From positions 1 to 64,000 of the forward strand of contig CALXHF010000003.1 in NCBI GenBank assembly GCA_944388035.1: 64,000 nt of DNA. The letters run 5' to 3'. This document shows positions 9,302-19,512 of the stretch, in pieces; the first letter of the stretch is position 1; each line of letters opens with the position of its first letter. The notes under the pieces are model-generated. The model saw only the letters and a list, made by a program, of their open reading frames with translations. It was not told the DNA's origin and searched no databases. A program made the translations under genes and the position numbers. Source of the DNA: an uncultured Clostridia bacterium. Lineage in GTDB: Bacteria; Bacillota; Clostridia; TANB77; CAG-508.

Positions 9302-11656
9302 ATGAGTGAAATTAATTTAGATAGGATAATAGCTTTATACAGAGAAATAGAAATAGCTAGAGTACAAATTAAAGAAAACTTAAAATTACTTAGAGAAATT
9401 TATAATACATTAGGAAAAGATTTAGAAGAAGTAGACAAAGAAGATATAAATATACACAAATTTTTTATAGAAAAAATTACAAAAATAACAAGAGAAATAT
9501 TGGATAGTTTATCAGAAGATGAAAAGTTAAGATTTAGACAGCATTTGCCAGAAGTTATATCAATTTGTCTACTTAATGATGATGAAAAAATAGAAAAAGT
9601 AGAACAAAATGAAAATAATTTATTTGAATATGACGAAAAATTAATTGCAGAAAGTTTAAATTATACAGATGAAGAAAAAGTAAATTTAATCAAAAAAATT
9701 ATGGATAATACTACTTTTGTAACTTATGTTATTTGTAGTATTAAAGAAGATAATATAAAAATAGAATTATTAAAAGATATAAATATATCTGATTTACAAA
9801 AAATACAAGTTATTAGAAGTTTACAATCAGACGATAGAAAAATAGAAACATTGGATTTAATTCCAGAAGATAGTCTATCAATAGTAATTGCTAGCTTTAA
9901 AAACGATGATAAAAAAATGGAACTATTAGATAGATTAAAAGATGAACTTGATATAGTTTATGTAGTTAAGAGTATCAAAGATGATATTAAAAAAATTGAG
10001 TGTTTAAAATATTTAAAACAAGAAAAATCAAAAACAGAAATTATTATGTCATTAAAAGATGAAAAATTTAAAGTTTCTGTTTTAGGTCAGATACAAAATG
10101 AGAAAGCACGATTAAGGATAATAAAAACAATTCAAAATGATAGTTTATTAATAAGCTCACTTTCATATTTAGAAAAAGAAAGTTATAGAGCAAGAGTAAT
10201 TCTTAGATTAGAAAATGATGAGGATAAAATAAAGCTATTATCTAATATAAAAGACGATAGAAATAGAATTATAATTATAGAAAGTTTAAAGTCAGATGAC
10301 CAAAAAATAGAATTATTAGATACAATTAAAGATGAAGATTTTAGAGCAGAAATAGTTCAGACCCTAGAAGATGACGATAAGAAGGTAGGGCAATTAATAA
10401 ATTTTCCATATGAGGAACATAGAGTTGGTATAATTAAAAGTTTAGAATCAGATGATAAGAAAATTAACTTTTTGGAAAGTATAGAAGATGAACATTTTAG
10501 GCTAGAGATAATTAGAACAATAAAAGACGTAGACAAAAGAATAGAAACAATTGGTTATTTAAAAAGCGAAACAAATAAACTAGCTATAGCTAATTCAATA
10601 GTTAATCCAAAACAAAAATTAAAAGCATTAGGTAAAATAACACCTAATTATGAAAGAGTCTATAAATTAATATATGGAGAAAAAGCAGAAGAAGTAGAAG
10701 GGAAGTATACTTCATTTGGTTTGCCTGAAAATATGACAATAGGAATAGAAATAGAATCAGTTGGAGAAAATCACAATCAGTTGCCAGATGAGTTAAGAGG
10801 TTGGGAAGGAAAAGAAGATTATTCTATAGGAAATAAAGGAAAAGAATTTGCTTCACCTATAATGCGAGATAGAGAAAAAGATGTAAAAGAAGTTTATATT
10901 GTAAACGAAATATTAAAAGCATTTGGAATGGAAAGCACTCAAAAATGTGGAGGACACGTACATATAGGAGCAGATTATATAACAACAGAAGAAGGTTATA
11001 AACAATTAGCAGAATTATGGGGAAATGCGGAAGAAATATATTATTTAATATCAAATAAAGAAGGTGAATTACCAAGAAAAGGAATAGGAAAATTTGCAGA
11101 ACCAATATCAGACATTTTTGAACAAGCAGATTTAGAAAAAATACCTGAAGATAGGTTTATAATAAATGCTAAAAGAATAGTTGAATTTAGAAGATACAAT
11201 AGTATTAATTTTTTAAATGTTTATACAGCAAGAAATACTATAGAATTTAGATTAGCGAATGGAACACTAGATGGAGATACTTGGGTAGAAAATATACGAC
11301 TATTTGGGAGAACAGTAGAAATAGCACAAAATTTAGGTTTAATTGTAGGAAAATTAGAAAGAGGAGAAGAATTAACAGAAGATGAAAAAACAAAATATGC
11401 ATTAAAAGAAATGTTAAAAGGTGATGTACCTCTAGATGGAAAAATGGATATTTTAATGAAAATATTATTTTCAGAAGAAGAACAAGAAGTATATTATAAA
11501 AGATATAGAGCAAATAAATCATTAGAAGAAAAAGAACATAGATTAAATGATGTTAAATTTGGAAAAATAGATTTTAAACAAGTATATGATGAAATAGAAA
11601 ATCAAAAAGGAAGAATAGAAGGAATTAGTGTGGGAGAAGAGAGAGAAGATGGATAA
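9302..11656 (+). CDS. Amidoligase-like protein with N-terminal helical repeats
   Basis: The last 300 residues carry motifs of the putative amidoligase family (COOH-NH2 ligases of the glutamine-synthetase fold): GIEIE at 481-485, CGGHVHIGA at 549-557 and EFRLANGTLD at 648-657. These would bind metal-ATP and join an amine to a carboxylate. Residues 100-455 are 15 or so degenerate units of about 22-24 residues of the type (I/L)(K/E)SDDKKIELLDxIKDE, a charged helical solenoid probably for protein binding. A typical family member is shorter and lacks such repeats. The gene follows ftsK by 34 bases with its own AGGAG site and overlaps the next gene. Substrate and pathway are unknown. Confidence 0.75.
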   Translation: MSEINLDRIIALYREIEIARVQIKENLKLLREIYNTLGKDLEEVDKEDINIHKFFIEKITKITREILDSLSEDEKLRFRQHLPEVISICLLNDDEKIEKVEQNENNLFEYDEKLIAESLNYTDEEKVNLIKKIMDNTTFVTYVICSIKEDNIKIELLKDINISDLQKIQVIRSLQSDDRKIETLDLIPEDSLSIVIASFKNDDKKMELLDRLKDELDIVYVVKSIKDDIKKIECLKYLKQEKSKTEIIMSLKDEKFKVSVLGQIQNEKARLRIIKTIQNDSLLISSLSYLEKESYRARVILRLENDEDKIKLLSNIKDDRNRIIIIESLKSDDQKIELLDTIKDEDFRAEIVQTLEDDDKKVGQLINFPYEEHRVGIIKSLESDDKKINFLESIEDEHFRLEIIRTIKDVDKRIETIGYLKSETNKLAIANSIVNPKQKLKALGKITPNYERVYKLIYGEKAEEVEGKYTSFGLPENMTIGIEIESVGENHNQLPDELRGWEGKEDYSIGNKGKEFASPIMRDREKDVKEVYIVNEILKAFGMESTQKCGGHVHIGADYITTEEGYKQLAELWGNAEEIYYLISNKEGELPRKGIGKFAEPISDIFEQADLEKIPEDRFIINAKRIVEFRRYNSINFLNVYTARNTIEFRLANGTLDGDTWVENIRLFGRTVEIAQNLGLIVGKLERGEELTEDEKTKYALKEMLKGDVPLDGKMDILMKILFSEEEQEVYYKRYRANKSLEEKEHRLNDVKFGKIDFKQVYDEIENQKGRIEGISVGEEREDG

Positions 11657-12074
11657 TATCGTCATTGTAGAAAATTATGAAAAATATTGTTTTAGAACAT
11701 TAGAAGAAGTAGTAAAACAGTTTTTAGGAGAAGAGTTTTATGATTTAAACGATAAAGAAAAATATAAGGTATTAAGGTTAAAAACTGTTAGAAACGCACT
11801 GTTTAATAATAATGCTCCTGTAATAGATTTAAGAAAAGATGAACGAGTAGAAGATATAAAAAAAAATCAATATATAGTTTATGATGAAGAAACTTTTTTA
11901 TTGTCATTAGCAAAAAATAATGATATAGTGTTATATGAAAATAAAAATGCAAATATATTTGTTAAAAATCTAAATAAAGAAGAAAAAGAAACTCTAGAAA
12001 AATTAGATGATGATTATATAATAATAAATTTTTGTGCAGATAAATTGTTAGAAAATAAAATAAAAAATTTATAA
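11649..12074 (+). CDS. Uncharacterised protein, 141 residues, next to the amidoligase-like gene
   Basis: The protein begins MDNIVIVENYEKY and is acidic/basic mixed, soluble, with no recognisable motif. The ATG at 11649 overlaps the upstream stop by eight bases and follows a GGGAGAAGAGAG purine stretch; an in-frame codon at 11628 lacks a site. The overlap argues for translational coupling with the amidoligase-like protein and hence a shared task. Repeated phrases such as VYDEETFLLSLAKNNDIVLYE suggest an alpha/beta fold. I cannot assign a function. Confidence 0.6.
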   Translation: MDNIVIVENYEKYCFRTLEEVVKQFLGEEFYDLNDKEKYKVLRLKTVRNALFNNNAPVIDLRKDERVEDIKKNQYIVYDEETFLLSLAKNNDIVLYENKNANIFVKNLNKEEKETLEKLDDDYIIINFCADKLLENKIKNL

Positions 12075-12088
12075 ATTAGGTGAAATAA

Positions 12089-12529
12089 ATGAAAATAGAG
12101 TATAGACAAGCTTTATTTGAAGTGTATAAAATATTAGAAAATACAGATGAAGAAATAAAAAACAAAATACCAGAAAAATTTATAAAATTTGTAAAAGAAA
12201 ATATGGATACAAATTATAAATTTGAACTGGAAAAAGGAAAAGAATTAGTAAGGCAAAATTTGAAATCTGAAACAAAACAAATTATAGCTTTAATTTATAA
12301 ATATTATATTTGTGGTGAAGAAGAAAGAAAAAAGATAGTAGAAAAAGAAAAAATAGATATAAGAAAAAATTTTTATATAGATTTTAATAAAAATAAAAAA
12401 TCAAAAATAAAAAATATTCAAAATAGAGATGAAATAGAAAATTTTGAAACATCTTTAGTAGAAATAAAAAAAGAAAAATGGTATAAAAAATTAATTAATA
12501 AAATATTAGAATTTTTTCAAATAAAATGA
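12089..12529 (+). CDS. Uncharacterised Lys-rich protein, 146 residues
   Basis: The gene lies 14 bases after its neighbour, with a weak AGGTG site. The protein is largely helical and very lysine-rich, with a basic middle (KNKKSKIKNIQNRDE) and a C-terminal amphipathic helix (WYKKLINKILEFFQIK) that could touch the membrane. No domain is recognised. Its placement suggests it belongs with the amidoligase-like set. Confidence 0.55.
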   Translation: MKIEYRQALFEVYKILENTDEEIKNKIPEKFIKFVKENMDTNYKFELEKGKELVRQNLKSETKQIIALIYKYYICGEEERKKIVEKEKIDIRKNFYIDFNKNKKSKIKNIQNRDEIENFETSLVEIKKEKWYKKLINKILEFFQIK

Positions 12530-12599
12530 GGGAAAAAGAAAAAATGAGAAAAAAATGCCCCGTCCCCATTTTTTGCAAGAAAGGAGAAAAAATTTACAG

Positions 12600-14228
12600 A
12601 TGAAAAATGAGAATTTGTTAGAAAAGTTTGTGAAAAAAGATTATAACAATGAATTAGAAAAAGTACTAGAGAAGAAAACATATGCGGAAAATGTAAAAAG
12701 TATTCTCCTTAGTGTTTTATATAAATTAGAGACCTCTTATAAAGATTATAAACAAGTAAAACAAGACGTAGTAACTAAAGAAGAGTTAATAGAAAATGTA
12801 ATATATACAGTTAAAAATAATTGTGATGAAATAAAATTAGTAAAACCACACTCTAAAGAAAGTGAAATAATAGGAGATAAAACATTTTTAGTAGAGAAAA
12901 AGAAAAAAAGAATTATTTGTTATAATATAGAAAGGAAATTATTATATTGTTTAGCTAAAATTTCAAAGAGAAATAAAATTGTAAATGATAATTATTTTAT
13001 AATATCAAAAACATTATCAGATTTAATAAATGTAGGTGCTTGTATAAATGAGGTTGAACCATTAAGAGATTTTAACGGTTATTCGTGGACAACTATTCCA
13101 AGAGAAATAGAAAGTATAACACATAATTTGATATACCAGAATTTATTACTATTAGTTGGAAATGATTTTATGTGTAAATGGGTTAATAATAAAGAATTTA
13201 TTATGGATTATATGCAAATGTTTAAAGAAAAATTAGAAAGTTTTTATGGTGAAGAACTAACCAATGAATTAATTAATTTGCTAAATGAAATTTCAATATA
13301 TTTAGAAATTAAATTTGATAAGAAAACAAAAGAAAAATTATTAAAACAAAAAGAAATGGTAGAACAAGAATTAGAACAAATGAAAGATAATAAGGCTTTT
13401 GTTGAGAAAATAACAGAAGAAAAAAGAAAGATAACAAATGAAATAAAAACAATTGATGAAACAATAAATAATAAACATTTATTAGAAGATGAGTATGAAA
13501 AAAGAAATAAAGAATTACCTATAGAAGAAAAAATTTTTAGCCTAAGAATTTTAAGTAAGATGATGATAGATGAAAGAGGAAGAAAATTAGAAAGAATAGA
13601 AAAATTAAATGAATTATTAAAACCTAAAAAGTATGTATCTTATAAAAAAGAATTAGAGCAAAAAGAGAAGTATTTATCTTTAATAAATATAGACGGAAGA
13701 AAACTAGGTAAAAAGATAGATGAGTTAAAATTAAAAATACAAGAAGTATTTATAAAATGTTTTGATAAAAAAATAGAGAAATGTGATTCAAAACAAGAAA
13801 TGTTAAAACTTATTTATGAATTTAGATATTATAATATGCTTCCATATGATTATGAAAGAAATATTTGCGAAGAAAGTAAATTACAAGAAGATTTAAAATT
13901 ATTAACTAAAAAAATATTAGAAAAGGCTAATAAACTAAGAGTAGTAGAAAAATTTTCTAAACAAGAAGATATAAATTATGAATTGTTAAAAGTAATTTTC
14001 CAAAATAGGAATATAAATATCCAAGACATTGAAGTGAAATTAATTAGAGAAAAGATAAAACAAGAAGATATAGATTTTGAAAACAAAAATAAAAAGATAG
14101 AAAAATTCTATATACAAGTTTTTGACGGAAATGGCATTGGCGAAAAGAAAGAGTTTAAAAATTCTGAAATTTTAAATAAAAAAGATTTAGCAATTATGTT
14201 TAATAAAAAAGTAAAAATATTTTACTAA
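12600..14228 (+). CDS. Uncharacterised coiled-coil protein, 542 residues
   Basis: Residues about 240-370 and 380-460 are strongly charged heptads that predict coiled coil. The flanks are mixed alpha/beta with aromatic patches (for example FNGYSWTTIPREIESITHN). There is no signal peptide or membrane segment. The start at 12600 is supported by AGAAAGGAG upstream; an in-frame ATG at 12555 lies inside a repeat-like stretch and lacks a site. It ends the four-gene set behind ftsK. No known family is recognised. Confidence 0.6.
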   Translation: MKNENLLEKFVKKDYNNELEKVLEKKTYAENVKSILLSVLYKLETSYKDYKQVKQDVVTKEELIENVIYTVKNNCDEIKLVKPHSKESEIIGDKTFLVEKKKKRIICYNIERKLLYCLAKISKRNKIVNDNYFIISKTLSDLINVGACINEVEPLRDFNGYSWTTIPREIESITHNLIYQNLLLLVGNDFMCKWVNNKEFIMDYMQMFKEKLESFYGEELTNELINLLNEISIYLEIKFDKKTKEKLLKQKEMVEQELEQMKDNKAFVEKITEEKRKITNEIKTIDETINNKHLLEDEYEKRNKELPIEEKIFSLRILSKMMIDERGRKLERIEKLNELLKPKKYVSYKKELEQKEKYLSLINIDGRKLGKKIDELKLKIQEVFIKCFDKKIEKCDSKQEMLKLIYEFRYYNMLPYDYERNICEESKLQEDLKLLTKKILEKANKLRVVEKFSKQEDINYELLKVIFQNRNINIQDIEVKLIREKIKQEDIDFENKNKKIEKFYIQVFDGNGIGEKKEFKNSEILNKKDLAIMFNKKVKIFY

Positions 14229-14243
14229 GATGGAGGTTTTAAA

Positions 14244-15888
14244 ATGAAGATAACTTTTTTAGGTGCAACGAAAACTGTTACAGGTTCTAATTTTTTAGTA
14301 GAAGCCTGTGGAAAAAGATTTTTAGTAGATTGTGGTATGTGGCAGGGAAAACAGGAACTGGAAGAAAGAAATGATGAAGAATTTGAATTTGATCCAAAGT
14401 CTATTGATTTTATGCTTTTAACACACGCTCATATTGACCACTCAGGTAGAATTCCTAAATTATATAAAGAAGGTTTTAAAAATAAAGTATATGCACATAA
14501 GGCAACTTGTGATTTGTGTGCTTTAATGCTTCCAGATAGCGGTCATATTCAAGAAATGGAGACTTCTTGGAAAAATAAAAAAAGAATAAGAAAAGGTTTA
14601 GATGAAATAGAACCAATGTATACAGCAGAGGAAGCGGCAAGATGTTTAGAAATATTCCAGCCAGTACAATATGATGAAATTATAGAAATAACACCAGAAA
14701 TTCACGTTCGTTTTAATGATGCAGGACATATGCTTCGGTTCTAGTATAATAGAACTATGGGTAAAAGAAGATGGAAAAGAAGTGAAAACAGTTTTCACAG
14801 GAGATTTGGGAAATAATGATATACCACTTTTAGATTCTCCGACAATGATAGAAGATGCTGACTTTTTAGTTATGGAGTCTACATATGGAAGTAGATTACA
14901 TTTAAGAAATGATAAAAAAGCTGAAGATTTTTTAAATATAGTATCAGAAACATTAGATAATGGTGGAACAGTTGTAATACCATCATTTGCAGTAGGAAGA
15001 ACACAAGAAATTTTATATGAAATTAATAGATTAAGAGACGAAAAAGATGATGAAGAGTTTAAAAGAAAATATAAGACTTTAATGAAAGCAGATGTGTATG
15101 TAGACAGCCCACTAGCAATATCAGCAACTGAGGTATTTAGAGAAAATACTAATCTTTTTGAACCAGAAGTTCAAGAAGAAATTTTAAGAGGCGACAATCC
15201 ACTAGAATTTCCTGGGCTTCATTTTACAAGAACAGCAGATGAATCAAAAGCATTAAATGAAGATACAAGACCAAGTATCATAATATCTGCTAGTGGTATG
15301 TGTGAAGTTGGTAGAATAAAACATCATTTAAAACATAATATTTGGAATCCAAAATCAACAATACTTTTTGTAGGTTACCAAGCTCCAGGAACATTAGGTT
15401 ATCAAATAGTAAATGGAGCAAAAACAGTTAAAATATTTGGTGAAGAGATGGCTGTTAATGCTAGAATTGAATATATAGAAGGCTATTCAGGACACGCAGA
15501 CCAAGAAGGGTTAATGGACTTTATATATTCTTTTATTAAAAAACCAAAAAATATATTCTTAGTTCACGGAGAAGAAGAGTCACAAGAAGTATTAAGAGAT
15601 AAAATAGAACAAGAAACAAATATCCCTGTAATAGTACCAGATTTTGGAGAAACTTATGATATTAAAGACACAATAGAAATGACAAATAAGATTGAAAGAA
15701 AAGTATCTAGGACTATGAAGGCTGAGATACTAGAAAGACTAGAAAAATTGAAGTCAGAAATGAAAGATATGGATGAATATGTAAGAAAAGATGTAGATGA
15801 TGATAATTTAAGAGATGAAGATATCTTTAGAATAAATGAAAAGATTAAAGATTTAGAAAAACAGATTTTAAATGTAATAGAAGGTTAA
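14244..15888 (+). CDS. Beta-CASP metallo-beta-lactamase-fold RNase/hydrolase, needs +1 frameshift at CGG
   Basis: The product is a beta-CASP nuclease of the CPSF73/YSH1-like type: THAHIDHSG metal motif at 60-68, DAGHML at 159-164, then after the break GSSIIELW, GDLGNNDIPLL, MESTYGSR, the beta-CASP ISASGMCEVGRIKHHL and EGYSGHADQEG. Such enzymes cut RNA with two zinc ions. The frame ends at a stop at 14742-14744. An in-frame CGG (14736-14738) follows CTT and is followed by TTC TAG. Skipping C14736 gives L-G-S-S, the conserved GHxLGS motif, and an uninterrupted frame to 15888 (164 + 383 = 547 residues). AGATGGAGG supports the ATG at 14244. It could be a pseudogene or sequence error, but see the CGG finding. 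Confidence 0.85.
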
Positions 15889-15909
15889 AAATTAAGGAGA
15901 AGAAATAAA

Positions 15910-17883
15910 ATGAGTGAGAATAAATATTTAAATGAAGCAATTGTAGGAAATAAAAATATGATAGCAACTTTTACAGGGAAAGGGGAATTAGAAAGATTAT
16001 ATTTTCCAAGTAAAGATAATAGACAATATATTAATTTTTTCCATACAGGAGTAAAAGTAAATCAATCAGACTTAATTTATTTACACGATGATATTAATAA
16101 TATATATAAACAATATTATGATACAGATACAAATATATTAAATACTGAAGTAACAAATACTTATTTTAATTTAAAAATATTACAAACAGATTTTATATTA
16201 TTAAAAGAAAATGTTTTAGTAAAAAGATATGAATTTATAAATGAAGGTAAAATAGATTTAGATACTAAATTTTATATACACTCAGAATTATTGTCAGATA
16301 AAAATAACCATGTTTCTTGCAAAGTTTTAGATAATGGTATGCTTCAATATGCACACGACTTTGCTGTTTCTACATTTGCAAAAGGAACAAAGATTTCTGG
16401 TCATCAAATAAATGGAAGTTATAATACTATTAAAACTTGTGATATATATGATAAAGATTATATTGGTATGTCTAAAGACAGTAGTGTTTGTTATGATATA
16501 GGTAGTATAAAGCCACAAGAAAAGAAAGTTTTAGAAATATGTATATTAATAGATGAAAATAGAAATATATCAAGTATGGAAGATGAGATAGACAGAATTA
16601 CAAAGATAGATTTAAATAAAGAATATACATCTACAAAATCTTATTGGAGAAAATATTTAAAAGCTCATAATGGCTTAAATTTAAAAGAACCACAAAATAG
16701 CTATGAAGAAAGAATTTTTGAGATTTATAAGAGAAGTATTTTATTGTTCCCACTTTTAACTAATGTGGAGACTGGTGGTATTATTGCTTCTCCTGAAATT
16801 GACGAAGATTTCACAAAATGTGGTAGATATGCTTATTGTTGGCCAAGAGATGCTGTGTTTGTTACAAAAGCAATGGATATTGTAAATATGGAAAAAGAAA
16901 CAGAAAAGTTTTATAAAGTATTTTGTAAAAAAACACAAAGTAAAAACGGAATGTGGGAACAAAGATTTTTTACAGATGGAAAATTAGCTCCTTGTTGGGG
17001 CTACCAAGTAGATGAAACTGCTAGTGTCGTTTATGGTGTTTATGAGCATTACAAAGTTACAAAGTCTGAAAAATTCTTAAAAGATAATCTTTCTATGTGT
17101 GAAAAGGCTATAGATTTCTTGAAAAAATATGTTGAAGACTGGATAGGTGTTAGTGGTATTGATGCGGAAAAACGTGATGTTGTAAAAGACGAGATAGAAG
17201 AAGAAACAAAGTTAAGAACAGGTAGAGAACATAAATATCACATAAGTTATGATTTATGGGAGATGTGTGAAGGTATTCACCTTTATTCTCTTGCTAGCAT
17301 TTATGCTGCTTTTGATAGTATTTTAAATATTTATAGAGTTTTAGGAAAAAATGTATCAGAATTTGAAAATAATAGGCTAAAAGAAGAAAAAATTCAAAAA
17401 AATGAAAGAGAGATTGAGAAAATTCAAGTCGGTATTAAAAATTATATTAATGAGAATTTATATGATGACCAAAAGAAGTCTTATGTTAGAAATACTGATG
17501 ATAAGAAAATGGATATTAGTATTTTAGGTGCAGTTTATCCATTTAATGTGTTCAAACCTAAAGAAAACAAGATTAAAAATACAGTTGAAAGTATTAATTT
17601 ACATCTTCGTACTTATACTGGTGGATATCAAAGGTTTGAAGAAGACCATTATATGAATTGTAATCCTTGGCCTATTGCTAATCTTTGGATGACTCTTTAT
17701 TATTTAGAATCAGGAGAGAAGAAAAAGGCTAAAGAGACTTTTGATTTTGTCGTGAAAACTGCAGGTAAGCATTTCTTTTTAGGAGAGCAAGTGGATAATT
17801 CAACTCTTAAACCTAATTGGGTTATTGGACTTGGTTGGTCACATGCTATGTTTTTGATTGTTTTAGAGAAGTTGTACAAATAA
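15910..17883 (+). CDS. Glycoside hydrolase family 15 (glucoamylase/trehalase-like)
   Basis: This 657-residue protein has an N-terminal beta domain (residues 1-240) and a C-terminal (alpha/alpha)6 barrel. GH15 signatures are GRYAYCWPRDAVFVTKAMD, GMWEQRFFTDGKLAP, GYQVDETASVVYGVYEHY and DLWEMCEGIHLYSLAS. It should release glucose from alpha-glucans or trehalose by inversion. There is no signal peptide, so the substrate is intracellular, such as glycogen. The gene follows the beta-CASP gene by 21 bases. A GH57 branching-enzyme-like gene lies at 34831-36417, so glycogen turnover is plausible. Confidence 0.88.
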   Translation: MSENKYLNEAIVGNKNMIATFTGKGELERLYFPSKDNRQYINFFHTGVKVNQSDLIYLHDDINNIYKQYYDTDTNILNTEVTNTYFNLKILQTDFILLKENVLVKRYEFINEGKIDLDTKFYIHSELLSDKNNHVSCKVLDNGMLQYAHDFAVSTFAKGTKISGHQINGSYNTIKTCDIYDKDYIGMSKDSSVCYDIGSIKPQEKKVLEICILIDENRNISSMEDEIDRITKIDLNKEYTSTKSYWRKYLKAHNGLNLKEPQNSYEERIFEIYKRSILLFPLLTNVETGGIIASPEIDEDFTKCGRYAYCWPRDAVFVTKAMDIVNMEKETEKFYKVFCKKTQSKNGMWEQRFFTDGKLAPCWGYQVDETASVVYGVYEHYKVTKSEKFLKDNLSMCEKAIDFLKKYVEDWIGVSGIDAEKRDVVKDEIEEETKLRTGREHKYHISYDLWEMCEGIHLYSLASIYAAFDSILNIYRVLGKNVSEFENNRLKEEKIQKNEREIEKIQVGIKNYINENLYDDQKKSYVRNTDDKKMDISILGAVYPFNVFKPKENKIKNTVESINLHLRTYTGGYQRFEEDHYMNCNPWPIANLWMTLYYLESGEKKKAKETFDFVVKTAGKHFFLGEQVDNSTLKPNWVIGLGWSHAMFLIVLEKLYK

Positions 17884-17906
17884 ATGGTAAATGGGGAAGT
17901 TTCATT

Positions 17907-17970
17907 TTGGACATTTTGTCCAATTGGAAACGTCCCTAATAGGACAAAATGTCCAATTTGGGACACATCT
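17907..17970. repeat. Inverted-repeat element with GGACATTTTGTCC arms
   Basis: GGACATTTTGTCC (17909-17921) and its exact reverse complement (17942-17954) flank GGAAACGTCCCTAATA. Each arm is itself near-palindromic. The tail GGGACACATCT (17960-17970) recurs at 24700-24710. The GTGTCC/GGGACAC vocabulary is shared with hairpins at 34803, 36437 and 56090. It looks like a REP/MITE-type intergenic repeat. Confidence 0.6.
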
Positions 17971-17997
17971 TTAAATAAATGTAGACAGGGAACTATA

Positions 17998-18087
17998 GTA
18001 ATTTTTTAGATTTTAAGCTTCGCTTAACCAGTGGTTTTGCTACCCTTTCATTTCCCTTACGCAAAACCACTTAATCTAAAAAATTAC
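17998..18087. repeat. Cloverleaf-like nested inverted repeat
   Basis: A perfect 15-bp outer stem (17998-18012 with 18073-18087) encloses a perfect 6-bp hairpin TTAAGC-TTC-GCTTAA (18013-18027) and a perfect 11-bp stem (18030-18040 with 18061-18071) with a 20-base loop. In RNA this makes a three-way junction; in DNA it is a branched cruciform. It is not a tRNA (no T-loop or CCA end). Confidence 0.7.
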
Positions 18088-18098
18088 TTTATTTTTTC

Positions 18099-18129
18099 TT
18101 GTTTTTTGTATAAAAAAGTAGTATATAAT
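18099..18129 (+). promoter_or_regulatory. Candidate sigma-A promoter for the glycolytic operon
   Basis: TTGTTT at 18099-18104 and TATAAT at 18124-18129, with a 19-base spacer. It lies about 240 bases upstream of the gap start, implying a long leader. Confidence 0.45.
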
Positions 18130-18135
18130 TTCTTT

Positions 18136-18316
18136 ACTGTAAAAATGCAGCTTTGGTAAAAGCTATAAATTTATAGCTTTGGGGAGAGAAAGGACTACTG
18201 AGTAAGTTTATGAAAGAAAGATTAAAAATTAAAAAGGAAGAAAGGTCAGCCAGTATCTACTTTTTAAATTATGTATTAAAAGTTTAAAAATACTACTTGC
18301 AAAGTAGTGTTTTTTG
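18136..18316 (+). promoter_or_regulatory. Untranslated leader of the gap operon ending in an attenuator-like terminator
   Basis: The stretch has no good ORF. It contains a perfect palindrome AGCTATAAATTTATAGCT (18161-18178), a G/A-rich run (GGGGAGAGAAAGGACTACTG), and then ACTAC/GTAGT with an AT-rich loop (18292-18308) followed by six T. A terminator between promoter and gene is the layout of an attenuated leader. No known riboswitch or T-box consensus was found. Confidence 0.45.
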
Positions 18317-18338
18317 GTATAAAATAGAAAATGCCTAA

Positions 18339-19379
<1,041 letters not shown>

Positions 19380-19408
19380 TATATGAAAAATAATACAAAA
19401 AAATGTAA

Positions 19409-19436
19409 AAGAACACTTGAAATGTGTTCTTTTTTG
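19409..19436 (+). terminator. Terminator between gap and pgk
   Basis: AAGAACAC (19409-19416) pairs with GTGTTCTT (19424-19431), followed by T residues. It would cut gap from pgk or allow partial read-through. Confidence 0.75.
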
Positions 19437-19512
19437 TTATAAAATAGGTTTGTCTTATAAAATAAGGAAAATTGTGCAAACTAATAGAAATAAAAAAGGG
19501 AGGAATTTTAAA

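Noticed and set aside
14742..14744. Stop-codon readthrough or selenocysteine at the interrupted genes
   Set aside because: The continuing homology is in the +1 frame, not the zero frame, and no UGA is involved.
17998..18087. tRNA gene from the cloverleaf-like fold
   Set aside because: There are three stems but no T-loop GGTTCRA, no anticodon loop pattern and no acceptor of seven pairs.
18130..18300. Known riboswitch or T-box ahead of gap
   Set aside because: No T-box GGTACCGCG, and no purine, TPP, glycine, lysine or THF consensus could be aligned.
19417..19512. Longer N-terminus for pgk
   Set aside because: It overlaps the gap terminator and has no ribosome binding site; the ATG at 19513 matches the family start.
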